Shown here piece after piece: positions 38,023 through 47,140 of a DNA stretch of 64,000 nucleotides (position 1 is its first letter; the number at the start of each line of letters is the position of its first letter). This DNA is from Gordonia alkanivorans NBRC 16433 (lineage in GTDB: Bacteria; Actinomycetota; Actinomycetes; Mycobacteriales; Mycobacteriaceae), in NCBI RefSeq assembly GCF_000225505.1, contig NZ_BACI01000092.1, positions 18,091-82,090 of the forward strand, read 5' to 3'. Below the pieces are notes generated by a model. That model was not told the origin of the DNA and did no database searches. It saw only the letters and a list, made by a program, of their open reading frames with translations. Position numbers and translations under genes: made by a program.

Positions 38023-38586
38023 CTACTCGGCCACCGGAAGGCGGTGCACCCGGTAGCGCTCGTATGCGACGACACCGAACAGTCGGGTCTCCACCAGATC
38101 GAGGTCGACGCGATCGGTGACCGGTGGCAGGAACGGGGCGCCGCCACCGACGACGACCGGATACCGGAAGATTCGCAGCTCGTCGACCAGCCCGAGTTCG
38201 AAGGCCTGCGACGCGAGGTCCGCACCCCCGATCTCGACGTCCCTGTCCGTCGCGGCGACGACCTCCGCGACCTCGTCGGCGACAGCCGCGCGGGCGAGCC
38301 TGGCGTTGCCCTCGACCGCGTCGAGGGTGCGACTGAAGACGACCTTGGGCAGCGCGGTCCAGATGTCGGCGAAGACGGCTCCTGCTTCGGTGTCGCGCAT
38401 GGCCGGGTCGGTCTCCCAGACCCGCATCGTCTCGTACAACCGGCGGCCCAGGATCGTGCCACCGAGGCTGCCGACGCGGTCGGTGTGGAACGCGAAGAGT
38501 TCGTCGCTGTGTCCCGGCCAGTCGAAGTCGTCGTCGCGATCGTGGATGAAACCGTCCACCGAGACACCCATCGTGTAGATCAGCAT
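38023..38586 (-). CDS. Dihydrofolate reductase / RibD C-terminal family protein
   Basis: A 187-residue protein from the ATG at 38586 (GAGGAG upstream). The start MLIYTMGVSVDGFIHDRDDDFDW, and later GGTILGRRLYETMRVWE, ADVWT-like and the C-terminal RYPVVVGGGAPFLPP are of the RibD_C/DHFR-like family (YyaP/YwjB group). NADPH-dependent reductase activity is likely; the substrate is unknown. The 158 bases after it, before the StyA-like start, include a repetitive CTCGATACGC...CTCGCTACGCTCGG stretch. Confidence 0.82.
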   Translation of the reverse strand: MLIYTMGVSVDGFIHDRDDDFDWPGHSDELFAFHTDRVGSLGGTILGRRLYETMRVWETDPAMRDTEAGAVFADIWTALPKVVFSRTLDAVEGNARLARAAVADEVAEVVAATDRDVEIGGADLASQAFELGLVDELRIFRYPVVVGGGAPFLPPVTDRVDLDLVETRLFGVVAYERYRVHRLPVAE

Positions 38587-38728
38587 GCAACTCCTCACAG
38601 TCGGTTTCGAGGGGATTGTCCGAGGCTACGGCTGTTTTCCGAGGTAGGCCCGACAAAGCGAACCTTCGAACCTCCTGTGGGTCCGCCGACACCCGCCGCG
38701 GCGGCGGCGTGGCCCCGTCCTGGACAAG

Positions 38729-38742
38729 TACCATCGCCCTCT
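38729..38742 (+). promoter_or_regulatory. Leaderless -10 box for the acyltransferase gene
   Basis: TACCAT (38729-38734) ends 8 bases before the GTG at 38743. No strong -35 is visible. Confidence 0.4.
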
Positions 38743-40971
38743 GTGCGCACGCCCGTTCCCGAAGTGACCCCGGTCGTCGCGACGCCCAACGAGGACGCCG
38801 CGACCGGTAACACCTCGGGCTATCGGCTCGACCTCGACGGCCTGCGCGGTATCGCGATCGCGCTCGTCGCCGTCTTCCACGTCTGGTTCGGCCGGGTCTC
38901 CGGTGGCGTCGACGTCTTCCTGACGCTCTCGGGCTACTTCTTCGTCGCCTCGCTACTCAAGCACGTGCTCGCCACCCAGCCCGCCTCCGCGTCGTGGGGC
39001 CGGGCGATCAACCCGTGGCCGCGGTTCTGGCGCCTGGTCCGACGACTGCTCCCCGCGCTGCTCCTGGTGCTGGCGTTCACCGCCGCGCTGATCGCCCTCG
39101 TGATGCCGACGACCCGGTGGGGTCCGCTCGGTGCCGAGCTGCAGGCCAGCGCGCTGTACTACCAGAACTGGCATCTCGCGTTCGAGTCGCAGGACTATGC
39201 GGCCGCCGACTCCGCGAACAGCCCGATGCAGCACCTGTGGTCGATGTCGATGCAGGGCCAGTTCTTCGTGCTGACGCTGCTGTGCGCGCTCGCTCTCGGT
39301 GGCTTGCTGCGCGCGCTGTCACTCAAGGTCGAGTTCTTCCGACGCCCGCGGGTCGTGCGCGGCATCGTGGGGTTCGCGCTCCTCGGCGTCGCGCTCGTCT
39401 CCTTCGCCTGGGCGAACTACCGCCACGGCATCAACCAGCCGTTCACCTACTACGACACCGTCGCCCGACTGTGGGAGCCGCTCGCCGGTGGCCTGCTCGC
39501 GGTGTGGATGCCGAAGCTCGCGCTGTCCGCGCGCCTGCGCAACCTGCTGAGCCTCGTCGCCCTCGGCCTGATCATCACCTGCGGCTGGTGGATCGCCGGT
39601 GTCCAGGAGTACCCCGCGGCGTGGGCGCTCGTGCCCGTCGGCGCGACGCTCATCCTGATCTGGGCGGGCTCCCCGGCCACCGCCCGACCGGCCGAGGGAC
39701 AGGCCCGGGTGAGTCGCGGTCTCGCCCATCCGCAACTCGTGTGGCTCGGTTCCATCGCCTACGCGCTCTACCTGTGGCACTGGCCGCTGCTGATCTTCTA
39801 CATGGCGTGGCGCTATCAGGACGAGGTGTCCTGGCTCGAGGGCACCGGAATCCTGGGCGTCTCGGTCCTGATCGCGTGGCTCACCACCAAGTACGTGGAG
39901 GCCCCGCTACGGTCTGGATCGCTCAGGCGTAAGAAGACCGTCGCAAGAACGACCGACGGCGACGCCGCGCCGGACACGACGATCAAGCCCACGCAGACGG
40001 ACAAGCCCGGCTTCCAGAACTCGCGAGGCTACCGCGGCGCCCTTCTCGCGATCCTGCTGGTCATCAGCGTGGCCGCCGGCAGCGCCGCGGTGACCTGGCA
40101 GCGCGACGCCGCCAACGCGACCCTCGACACCGAGAACCTCGACCCCCGCCTCTACCCCGGCGGACGGGCCTTCCTCAACGGTGCGCCGGTCCCGAAGGTG
40201 ACCGCCCAGCCGAGTCCCGACGTCGTCGGCATGGACTGGCCGATCACCTCCTACGACTCGATCATCAGCGGCTGGAAGGACCCGTCGATCAAGGTCGGGT
40301 ACTACGGCGACGTCGACGCCACCCGCACCATCGCCCTGGTCGGCGGCTCGCATGCCGAGCAGTGGATCACCGCGCTGAACGACATCGGCAAGCGGCACAA
40401 CTTCCGCGTGACGACCTATCTGAAGGTGGGCTGCGCGCTCACCACCGAGCATGTCTTCACCTGGTTCGGGCAGAAGTACTACCAGTGCAACGACTGGTCG
40501 AATCGTGTGATGGAACGCCTGGCCGTGGACAAGCCGGACTACGTGTTCACCACATCCACGCGTCCTCCGCAGGGGTCCGAGAAGGGCGACAACGTGCCCA
40601 AGGACTACAAGGAGATCTTCGCCCGGTTCCGCGACCGCGGGCAGAAGGTGATCGGCATCCGCGACAACCCGTGGTCGACCGGCAAGCTGAAGCCGCCGGA
40701 GTGCCTCGCCAGCGGCCGCAAGCCCGAGGTGTGCGGGGTCTCGCGCGCACAGGCCATGGCGCCCACCGACCCGGCCGCCGCGCTCGCCGACGAGTTCCCG
40801 AACATGACCTTCCTGGACTACACCGACGCCATGTGCGACGACACCTACTGCCCGGCGGTGGTCGGCAACATCCTGATGTGGCACGACTACCACCATCTGT
40901 CTGCCACGTTCGTGCGCAGCCTCATCCCGGCAATCGAGGCGGACCTGCAGAAGGCCACCGGCTGGTGGTGA
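38743..40971 (+). CDS. Membrane acyltransferase with C-terminal SGNH domain (OafA/YrhL type)
   Basis: A 742-residue protein from the GTG at 38743; the frame is open to 37966 but that part is not protein-like. The N-terminal ~420 residues form an acyltransferase-3 domain with about ten membrane helices (YRLDLDGLRGIAIALVAVFHVW). The C-terminal ~270 residues are an extracytoplasmic SGNH domain with GGSHAEQWITAL and the late Asp-His in WHDYHHLSATF. Such proteins O-acylate cell-wall polymers or glycans outside the membrane. Confidence 0.88.
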   Translation: MRTPVPEVTPVVATPNEDAATGNTSGYRLDLDGLRGIAIALVAVFHVWFGRVSGGVDVFLTLSGYFFVASLLKHVLATQPASASWGRAINPWPRFWRLVRRLLPALLLVLAFTAALIALVMPTTRWGPLGAELQASALYYQNWHLAFESQDYAAADSANSPMQHLWSMSMQGQFFVLTLLCALALGGLLRALSLKVEFFRRPRVVRGIVGFALLGVALVSFAWANYRHGINQPFTYYDTVARLWEPLAGGLLAVWMPKLALSARLRNLLSLVALGLIITCGWWIAGVQEYPAAWALVPVGATLILIWAGSPATARPAEGQARVSRGLAHPQLVWLGSIAYALYLWHWPLLIFYMAWRYQDEVSWLEGTGILGVSVLIAWLTTKYVEAPLRSGSLRRKKTVARTTDGDAAPDTTIKPTQTDKPGFQNSRGYRGALLAILLVISVAAGSAAVTWQRDAANATLDTENLDPRLYPGGRAFLNGAPVPKVTAQPSPDVVGMDWPITSYDSIISGWKDPSIKVGYYGDVDATRTIALVGGSHAEQWITALNDIGKRHNFRVTTYLKVGCALTTEHVFTWFGQKYYQCNDWSNRVMERLAVDKPDYVFTTSTRPPQGSEKGDNVPKDYKEIFARFRDRGQKVIGIRDNPWSTGKLKPPECLASGRKPEVCGVSRAQAMAPTDPAAALADEFPNMTFLDYTDAMCDDTYCPAVVGNILMWHDYHHLSATFVRSLIPAIEADLQKATGWW

Positions 40972-40992
40972 GACCCGGGACGAGGGTCGGTG

Positions 40993-42081
40993 TCAGCAGG
41001 CCGGGCAGAAGTGCGCCGGACGGCGCTGCCGGAACGCGATCTGATCCCCCGGCGAACCGGCCCACTCCGGTTCCGCCCGCACGAACAGTTCGACGCCGTC
41101 GTCGTGTCGGGCCGGATCGGCAGCCGTCAGCGACACCCTGACCTCGATGTGCTCCCCGCACGGCCTGACCGAGAGAACTGTCGCACGACCGAGCTCCGAC
41201 CCGTCCGGGGACGTCGCGACGTCGAGGTCGCCGGGACGGAGCATGACCGTCCCCGGACCCCGAGCCGGCCTCCGCAATCGCAACAGTCCGGCCGAACACC
41301 GGACGACATCCCCGTCCGCGTCGCCGGGAAGCTCCGAGACCTCGCCGAACATCCGCGCGACCTCGGCGTCCGCCGGCGCCAGATACACCTCTTCGGGCGA
41401 CCCGACCTGACGCACCTGTCCGGCCATCAACACGACGATCTCGTCGGCCATCGCCATGGCCTCCTCACGGTCGTGCGTCACGAGCAGACCACTCGAGCCC
41501 TCGGCCAGGATCGTGTCACGCACATGGTCGCGCAGGCGGGTGCGCAACTGGGCGTCGAGTGCGGAGAACGGCTCGTCGAGGCCGATCACCGCGGGCCGCG
41601 GGGCCAACGCCCGGGCCAGCGCCACCCGTTGCCGCTGACCGCCGGACAATGCGCTGGGGTGGCGACCGCGAAACTCGCTGAGCCCCACGACTTCCAGCAA
41701 CTCGGTGGTGCGCGCCGCGCGTCCGGGGGTCCGACGCCACCACGGGCCCAGACCGAACCTCACGTTCCCGGCGACACTCAGATTGCCGAACAGGGCGCCC
41801 TCCTGCGGGACCAGCCCGAAACTCCGGCGCTCGGTGGGGATGTCGACGTCACGACCTCCGTCACCGCGTACCGACGCGACCTCGATGCCGCCGATCTCGA
41901 TTCGTCCGGACCGAAGCGGTTCCAGGCCCGCGATCGTGCGCAGCAGCGTCGTCTTCCCGCACCCGGAGGGTCCGATGACCGCGGTGATCGACCCGGCGGG
42001 CACCCGCAGGGAGACCCCGTCGAGGATGGTCGCATCACCGAGGACGACCGAGATGTTCTCGACCCGCACAGCGTCATTCAT
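40993..42081 (-). CDS. fbpC: Iron(III) ABC transporter ATPase
   Basis: A 362-residue ABC ATPase with Walker A GPSGCGKTT, signature LSGGQRQRV and Walker B VIGLDEPFSALD, plus a C-terminal TOBE-like domain of about 100 residues (VMLRPGDLDV). This is the FbpC/PotA class. Its start overlaps the permease stop (ATGA-type, 4 bases). It powers ferric iron import together with the two genes upstream. Confidence 0.9.
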   Translation of the reverse strand: MNDAVRVENISVVLGDATILDGVSLRVPAGSITAVIGPSGCGKTTLLRTIAGLEPLRSGRIEIGGIEVASVRGDGGRDVDIPTERRSFGLVPQEGALFGNLSVAGNVRFGLGPWWRRTPGRAARTTELLEVVGLSEFRGRHPSALSGGQRQRVALARALAPRPAVIGLDEPFSALDAQLRTRLRDHVRDTILAEGSSGLLVTHDREEAMAMADEIVVLMAGQVRQVGSPEEVYLAPADAEVARMFGEVSELPGDADGDVVRCSAGLLRLRRPARGPGTVMLRPGDLDVATSPDGSELGRATVLSVRPCGEHIEVRVSLTAADPARHDDGVELFVRAEPEWAGSPGDQIAFRQRRPAHFCPAC

Positions 42082-43616
42082 CGGTCAACGCCCTTTCCGA
42101 ACAGCGTGGACAGAGCCGCGGTCGGTATCGACGCGACGATGATCAGGACAAGGCCGAGGACAGCCGCCCGCCCGTGGTTCAGGTCGTTGCTGAGACTCCA
42201 CATGTCGGTGGCCAGCGTCCGGGTGCCGATCGGTGCCAGCATGAGGGTGGCCGGGAGTTCCTTGGCCACCGACAGGAACGCCAGCGCGGACCCGGCCAGC
42301 ACCGCCGGCATCAGCAGCGGCAACTGCACGCGGACGGCAGTGGCCAGCGGTCCGGCGCCCAGGGTTCGCGACACATCGGCCACGTGCAGCGGGATGGCGT
42401 CGACACCGGATCGGACGGGACCGAGGCACACCGGCAGGAACAAGACCACGTACGTCGCGATCAGCATTCCCGCGGTGAGGTAGTAGGACGGCAGGACCCT
42501 CGTCCCCAGGAACACCATCGACAGCGCGACCGTCACACCCGGCAGTGTGTAACCGAGGTAGGACACGAGCTCCACGGAGTCCCCGGTGCGAGTACGCGGA
42601 CGGGATATGAAGAACGCCAGCGGAAGTGCCAGGATCGCGATCACGACGGCCGCCTGTGCCGACAGTTCCAGCGTGGTGCGGGTGTACGGGGCGACCCACA
42701 CGAGCAGCTCACCGAAGTCGTCGAAGCCGAGTCTGCGGGATTCACGGATCTCGGTCAGCAGGCCGATGATCGGGACGCAGACGCCGACCGAAACGGTCAG
42801 CGTCACGAGGGTCCAGGCGACGGGCCGGTCACGGGCGTCGCGACTCCGGGGCGGGGTGGCACCGGAATCGACATCACGACGTACGCGTCGTTCGGCCAGC
42901 GCGAGGACGACGGCGATCGTGGCGAGCACGAGCCCGTACAACGCGGCGACCGATCGGTCCAGAGTCCCGTTGTAGGCGTTGTAGATACCGACCGTGAACG
43001 GCTCGAACCTCACGATCGCGGGGCCGCCGAAGTCGCTGATCGAGTACAGCGCGACAAGCAGTCCGCCGGCGAGGACCGCAGTACGAATTCTCGGCAGGGT
43101 CACCCGCAGGAACGCGGTCGGCGCGCTGCATCCAAGAGTGCGAGCGGCCTCTTCCTCTCTCCCCCCGGTCCCCGCGAGAGCTGCCATCGCCGGCAGCATG
43201 ACCAGCGGGTAACAGGCCAGGGTCAGCACGAGCACCGCGGCCCACAGACCTTCGAATCCGGGGAACAACCGTGTCCACACGAAGCCGGAGACATACGACG
43301 GAATCGCGAGTGGTGCGGTGAGCAGGGCGACCACGACCGCGCGTCCACGACGGACGCCGCGGGTCACGCACCACGCCGCGCCCACACCGATCACGATCGA
43401 GGCGGACGTCACCAGGACGGCGAGTTGCGCTGTCCGCCAGAGCAATTGGCCGGTTCTCGGCCGGAAGAGGTAGGCGAGGGCGTCGTCCGCCCCGATCTCC
43501 ATCACCCGGACGACCAGGTACACCACCGGAGTGACGAGCAACAGGGCGATGATGACGCTGACGAATCCCAACAGCAGTCGTCCCGACCGGATGGTCCGGC
43601 CGGGACGACGAAACAC
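42078..43616 (-). CDS. fbpB: Iron(III) ABC transporter permease (fused two-half type)
   Basis: A protein of about 512 residues from the GTG at 43616; an ATG at 43679 would overlap the binding-protein gene by 47 bases. It has two permease halves, each with about six helices and an EAA loop (EEEAARTLGCSAPTAFLRVTLP and VSRTLGAGPLATAVRVQLPLL). This is the FbpB/SfuB layout. It sits between the ATPase and the binding-protein genes. Confidence 0.88.
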   Translation of the reverse strand: MFRRPGRTIRSGRLLLGFVSVIIALLLVTPVVYLVVRVMEIGADDALAYLFRPRTGQLLWRTAQLAVLVTSASIVIGVGAAWCVTRGVRRGRAVVVALLTAPLAIPSYVSGFVWTRLFPGFEGLWAAVLVLTLACYPLVMLPAMAALAGTGGREEEAARTLGCSAPTAFLRVTLPRIRTAVLAGGLLVALYSISDFGGPAIVRFEPFTVGIYNAYNGTLDRSVAALYGLVLATIAVVLALAERRVRRDVDSGATPPRSRDARDRPVAWTLVTLTVSVGVCVPIIGLLTEIRESRRLGFDDFGELLVWVAPYTRTTLELSAQAAVVIAILALPLAFFISRPRTRTGDSVELVSYLGYTLPGVTVALSMVFLGTRVLPSYYLTAGMLIATYVVLFLPVCLGPVRSGVDAIPLHVADVSRTLGAGPLATAVRVQLPLLMPAVLAGSALAFLSVAKELPATLMLAPIGTRTLATDMWSLSNDLNHGRAAVLGLVLIIVASIPTAALSTLFGKGVDR

Positions 43617-43632
43617 CGCGCGTTTCAGACGA

Positions 43633-44658
43633 TCAGACAGCGCCGACCTCGTTGAGCAGTTTGTCGGTACCGGCCACATCGGCGAGTTGGTCGAGCGTGA
43701 TCTTCGGCGGCGACAGCTGGTTCAGCGTCGGCAGCCCGTCGACCGGGAGCGGTTCGTTGCCGATCACCGGATACTCCCCGACCTCGGTGGCGAAGTAGGT
43801 CTGGGTTTCGGGTGTGAGGAACTGCCGGACGAAGTCGAAGGCCGCTTCCTTGTCCCCGGCGGTCTTCAGGACACCGATGGCACCCACGTTGACCAGCGCA
43901 CCCGGATCTCCGTCCGAGAAGAAGTGCAACCGGCCGGGGACGTTCTCGATGCCCTTCTCCTGTACTTCCTGGACCCAGTAGTAGTGGTTGGTCAGACCTG
44001 CGGCGAGCTGCCCGTTGTTGACCGACTCCACGATCTGCCCGTTTCCTTCGAACGCCTGGGGGTCGTTCGCCAGGAACGCGGTGAGCCATTCCCGGGCCCC
44101 GTCCTCGCCCCGGGTCAACCTCAGCGCGGTCACGAAGGACTTGAAAGACGCATTGGTGGGCGCGTATCCGACCTTGCCACGGAACTCGGGTGCGAGCAGG
44201 CCGTCGATACCGGTGGGCAGTTCGTTCTGGGGCAGCTGTCGCGGGTCGTAGATCAGGACTCGCGAGCGCGCCGATGTCGACACCCAGGCACCGGTTTCCG
44301 AGCGGTAGGCCTCGGGGACACTCTCGGCGATATCCGCTGGTAGCGGTTCGAGCAGCGAGGCGTCGGCCAGTGCGCCCAGCTCACCGGCGTCCTGAGCGAA
44401 GAAGAGGTCCGCGGGTGAGCGTTCGCCCTCCTCGAGGATCTGCGCAGCCTTCTTGTCGTAGGCCGCCGTCACCGGAATGGTTCCGTTGATGCGCTCGACG
44501 AGGGGTCCGACCAGCGATTCCGAGCGGCCCGAGTACAGAACGAGAGTCTCGTCGTCTCCCGCCGAGTCTCCCCCCGAGCAGGCCGCGAGGACGCTCGTGG
44601 CGATGAGCGCGGCCCCGGCCGTCGCGATCGCTCGTCGGATCAGGCCGGTGGTCCTCAT
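43633..44658 (-). CDS. fbpA: Iron(III) ABC transporter substrate-binding lipoprotein
   Basis: A 341-residue lipoprotein. The signal ends in the lipobox LAAC (Cys27). The mature protein is of the FbpA/Sfu type: LVLYSGRSESLVGPL at the start, AYDKKAAQILEEGERSPADLFFAQDAGELGAL, and HYYWVQEVQEKG, whose tyrosines are the usual iron ligands. An IdeR-like iron box lies 52 bases upstream, which supports iron rather than sulfate or spermidine as the ligand. Confidence 0.92.
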   Translation of the reverse strand: MRTTGLIRRAIATAGAALIATSVLAACSGGDSAGDDETLVLYSGRSESLVGPLVERINGTIPVTAAYDKKAAQILEEGERSPADLFFAQDAGELGALADASLLEPLPADIAESVPEAYRSETGAWVSTSARSRVLIYDPRQLPQNELPTGIDGLLAPEFRGKVGYAPTNASFKSFVTALRLTRGEDGAREWLTAFLANDPQAFEGNGQIVESVNNGQLAAGLTNHYYWVQEVQEKGIENVPGRLHFFSDGDPGALVNVGAIGVLKTAGDKEAAFDFVRQFLTPETQTYFATEVGEYPVIGNEPLPVDGLPTLNQLSPPKITLDQLADVAGTDKLLNEVGAV

Positions 44659-44709
44659 GCGCTCTCACTTTCCTCCGGCCGCTCCCCGTCGAAGCGACCG
44701 CCCTCTGGA

Positions 44710-44728
44710 CTTGGCTAGCCTAACCGAA
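44710..44728. promoter_or_regulatory. IdeR/DtxR iron box upstream of fbpA
   Basis: On the minus strand the 19-mer TTCGGTTAGGCTAGCCAAG agrees with the consensus TTAGGTTAGGCTAACCTAA at 15 of 19 positions. IdeR with iron would repress the fbp operon. Confidence 0.8.
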
Positions 44729-44789
44729 CTAGGACCCCGCATAGAACAGGACTCGACGGTTCCGCACGCGGCGCACGCACCCAGAGACC

Positions 44790-45389
44790 TCAGCCGGCGC
44801 GGCTCAGCACCGCCTTCGGGCCCGCGAACACCGTCTCACGAATGTGGTTGCGCACCAATGTCCATGACGGACAGTCACATTCGGCTTCGACGCCGCGGGC
44901 GTCGACCCCCTCGCCACGGCACAGCGCGATGGCGCGCCGGAGATGGAAGTCCTGGGTCACGACGACCAGTCGGTCGACGCCGAACACCCCCCGCGCCCGG
45001 CGACAGCTGGTCGCGGTGTCGAGTCCCTGCGGGTCGTCGACCATGACCTGCGCCGGGACCCCCGCGGCTTCGAGGTAGCTCCGCATCACCGCCGGTTCGT
45101 CGCCCGCTGCGGGAGAACCGTTGCCGGAATTGATGATTCGTACGACTCGCCCATCCCGGTACAGCTCGGCCGCAACGTCCAGCCGGCCGCGGACGTAGTC
45201 ACCGGGAACGCCGTCCTCCACCAGTGAACCGAGCACCAGTAGCGTCGACCCGTCCGGCACCTGCTCGGCGTCGAGGACCCGGTCACCGGCCACGACGTAC
45301 ATCCAGGTAGCCGCCACGGTGACCCATAGTTCGACGACCACCAGCACCGCAAGCACCACCGGCGCGACGAGACGTGCTGCTGACCTCAC
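44790..45389 (-). CDS. YdcF/SanA (DUF218) family membrane-anchored protein
   Basis: A 199-residue protein with one N-terminal membrane anchor (LVAPVVLAVLVVVELWVTVAATWMYVVA) and a DUF218 domain: LLVLGSLVEDGVPGDYVRGRLDVAAELYRDG, then VVTQDFHLRRAIALC and the conserved late Cys/His region. SanA/ElyC relatives act in envelope integrity; the exact reaction is unknown. It is read in the same direction as fbpA and lies upstream of it, with the iron box in between. Confidence 0.8.
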   Translation of the reverse strand: MRSAARLVAPVVLAVLVVVELWVTVAATWMYVVAGDRVLDAEQVPDGSTLLVLGSLVEDGVPGDYVRGRLDVAAELYRDGRVVRIINSGNGSPAAGDEPAVMRSYLEAAGVPAQVMVDDPQGLDTATSCRRARGVFGVDRLVVVTQDFHLRRAIALCRGEGVDARGVEAECDCPSWTLVRNHIRETVFAGPKAVLSRAG

Positions 45390-45526
45390 CTGTACAACCT
45401 AGGTGTAGGAATACATCTCACCCAAGATGACAATTCGCTGCCGCTCCCTGACCCCCGGGCCGATACTGAGACCATCTGCCGCGCTCAGCCCCGACGCGTA
45501 TCCGACAACCGTGGAAGAGAGTGTGC

Positions 45527-46900
45527 ATGCAGTACATGCCGGTGACCTCGTCGATGTTCCTCCTCGCCGAGACACGTGAGCAGCCGATGCACGTCGGCGG
45601 GCTTCAACTGTTCGTGCCGCGCGAGGGCCAGTCGGCGACCGAACTCGTCGAAGAGGTCATCGAGGCGTTCTCCTCGTGCGCCGAGGTCCATCCGCTGTTC
45701 CGCAAGCGCCCAGCCCCGCCGGTCACCATGCTGGGCAACTTCGCCTGGGCCTACGACGCCGAGATCGACTACGACTATCACGTCCGGCGCACGGTTCTCC
45801 CCAGGCCGGGGCGCATCCGGGAACTGTTGCGATACGTCTCACTCAGTCACGGCGCGCTTCTCGACCGTTACCGCCCGATGTGGGAGCTGCACATCATCGA
45901 GGGGCTCGAGGACGGCCGGGTCGCGATCTACACCAAAATCCATCACTCGATCGTGGACGGCGTGTCAGCACTTCGCCTCCTGCAGCGCATGCTCTCGCCT
46001 GACCCTGACGACAGATCCGGATCCGCGCCGTGGGATCCGGCCCTCGTCGGCCAGAAGCGTCCCCGACCGGCTACGTCGTTGCGCGAACGGCTGTCCGGGC
46101 TCGCAGATACCGGGCTACAGATCGCCGGCCTCGGCCCGGCGGCCGTCAAGGTGGCACTCGCCGGCGTGCGGGAACCGGACTTCGTGCCGCCGGTGTCCCG
46201 CGCGCCGCGAACCATACTCGACGTGGCGATCGGCAGTGCGCGGCGGTTCGCCGCCCAGCAATGGGAACTCGGTCGGCTGCGCGCGGTCGCCGACGCCCTG
46301 GACATCACACTCAACGACGTCGTCGTGGGGATGTGTTCGGGCGCACTTCGGTCATACCTCGTCGATCAGGACGCTCTGCCCGACTCCCCGCTGGTCGCCG
46401 CGGTGCCGGTGTCGATGCACACCGACGAGGAGAAAGACGGAAACGCCGTCACCGCGATCATGGTCGACCTGGCCACCGACCAGCCCGACCCCGAACGCCG
46501 GCTGAACTCGGTCGTCGCATCCGCCCGCCAGGCCAAGAACGTCGTCCGCGGCCTGAGACCCTTGCAGGCGCTCGCGCTCGGCGCGGCCAATTTCGCGCCG
46601 CTCGCCTTCGCGACCATCCCCGGCTTCGTCCAGTACGTGCCGCCACAGTTCAACATCATCATCAGCAACGTGCCGGGACCGTCGGAGCACCTGTACTGGA
46701 ATGGCGCTCGACTCGACGGCCTCTACCCGGTCTCCATCGCGATGGAGGGCCTGGCGTTGAACATCACCGTGACCAGCACCGCCGAACACATCAACTTCGG
46801 GCTGATCGGCGCTCGCGCGCAGGTCCCGAGCCTGCAGCGACTGCTGACACACCTGGACACCGCTCTCGAAGAGCTCGAGAAAGTGGCCCACGTCCGCTGA
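45527..46900 (+). CDS. WS/DGAT wax ester synthase / diacylglycerol acyltransferase
   Basis: A 457-residue protein from the ATG at 45527 (GGAAGAG upstream). The catalytic motif HHSIVDG is present in the N-terminal half, and the second family motif PGPSEHLYWNGARL... GLALNITV in the C-terminal half. The enzyme esterifies diacylglycerol or fatty alcohol with acyl-CoA to form storage lipid. Such genes are many-copy in Rhodococcus, Gordonia and Mycobacterium. It is monocistronic here. Confidence 0.93.
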   Translation: MQYMPVTSSMFLLAETREQPMHVGGLQLFVPREGQSATELVEEVIEAFSSCAEVHPLFRKRPAPPVTMLGNFAWAYDAEIDYDYHVRRTVLPRPGRIRELLRYVSLSHGALLDRYRPMWELHIIEGLEDGRVAIYTKIHHSIVDGVSALRLLQRMLSPDPDDRSGSAPWDPALVGQKRPRPATSLRERLSGLADTGLQIAGLGPAAVKVALAGVREPDFVPPVSRAPRTILDVAIGSARRFAAQQWELGRLRAVADALDITLNDVVVGMCSGALRSYLVDQDALPDSPLVAAVPVSMHTDEEKDGNAVTAIMVDLATDQPDPERRLNSVVASARQAKNVVRGLRPLQALALGAANFAPLAFATIPGFVQYVPPQFNIIISNVPGPSEHLYWNGARLDGLYPVSIAMEGLALNITVTSTAEHINFGLIGARAQVPSLQRLLTHLDTALEELEKVAHVR

Positions 46901-46950
46901 CCCCGGAGCAGCCCGAGAAGCGAATTGGGATCCTCCCCACCCTGACTCGA

Positions 46951-46974
46951 CAGTAAGTTACTGGCGAGTATCAT
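46951..46974 (+). promoter_or_regulatory. Candidate operator and -10 upstream of etfD
   Basis: CAGTAA-G-TTACTG (46951-46963) is a perfect palindrome and overlaps TTACTGGCGAGTA (46958-46970), with TACT/AGTA arms. TATCAT (46969-46974) is a likely -10. A regulator of fatty acid use could bind here; which one is unknown. The rest of the 240-base leader shows no gene. Confidence 0.4.
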
Positions 46975-47140
46975 TCGGTGTGAGTTTAGACCAGCAAGAA
47001 TTAGGCCAACCTTGGCAGCGCGCCACCGGCGCGAAGAATTACGGTTACCTGTAGTACACCGCTCCGCGGGGACAGCCCTGCGCACTCTGTGCGCTTCCTC
47101 CGGCGGCGGGACGACCTAGACGAAAGGCCGGTACGCGCCC

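Noticed and set aside
37940..38030. CTCGATACGC / CTCGCTACGCTCGG repeats as a mobile element
   Set aside because: The stretch is short and partly inside the end of the RibD-like gene; it resembles common low-order repeats of these genomes and no boundaries can be set.
37966..38742. Upstream part of the acyltransferase frame
   Set aside because: Antisense to the RibD-like gene; no protein-like character before the leaderless GTG at 38743.
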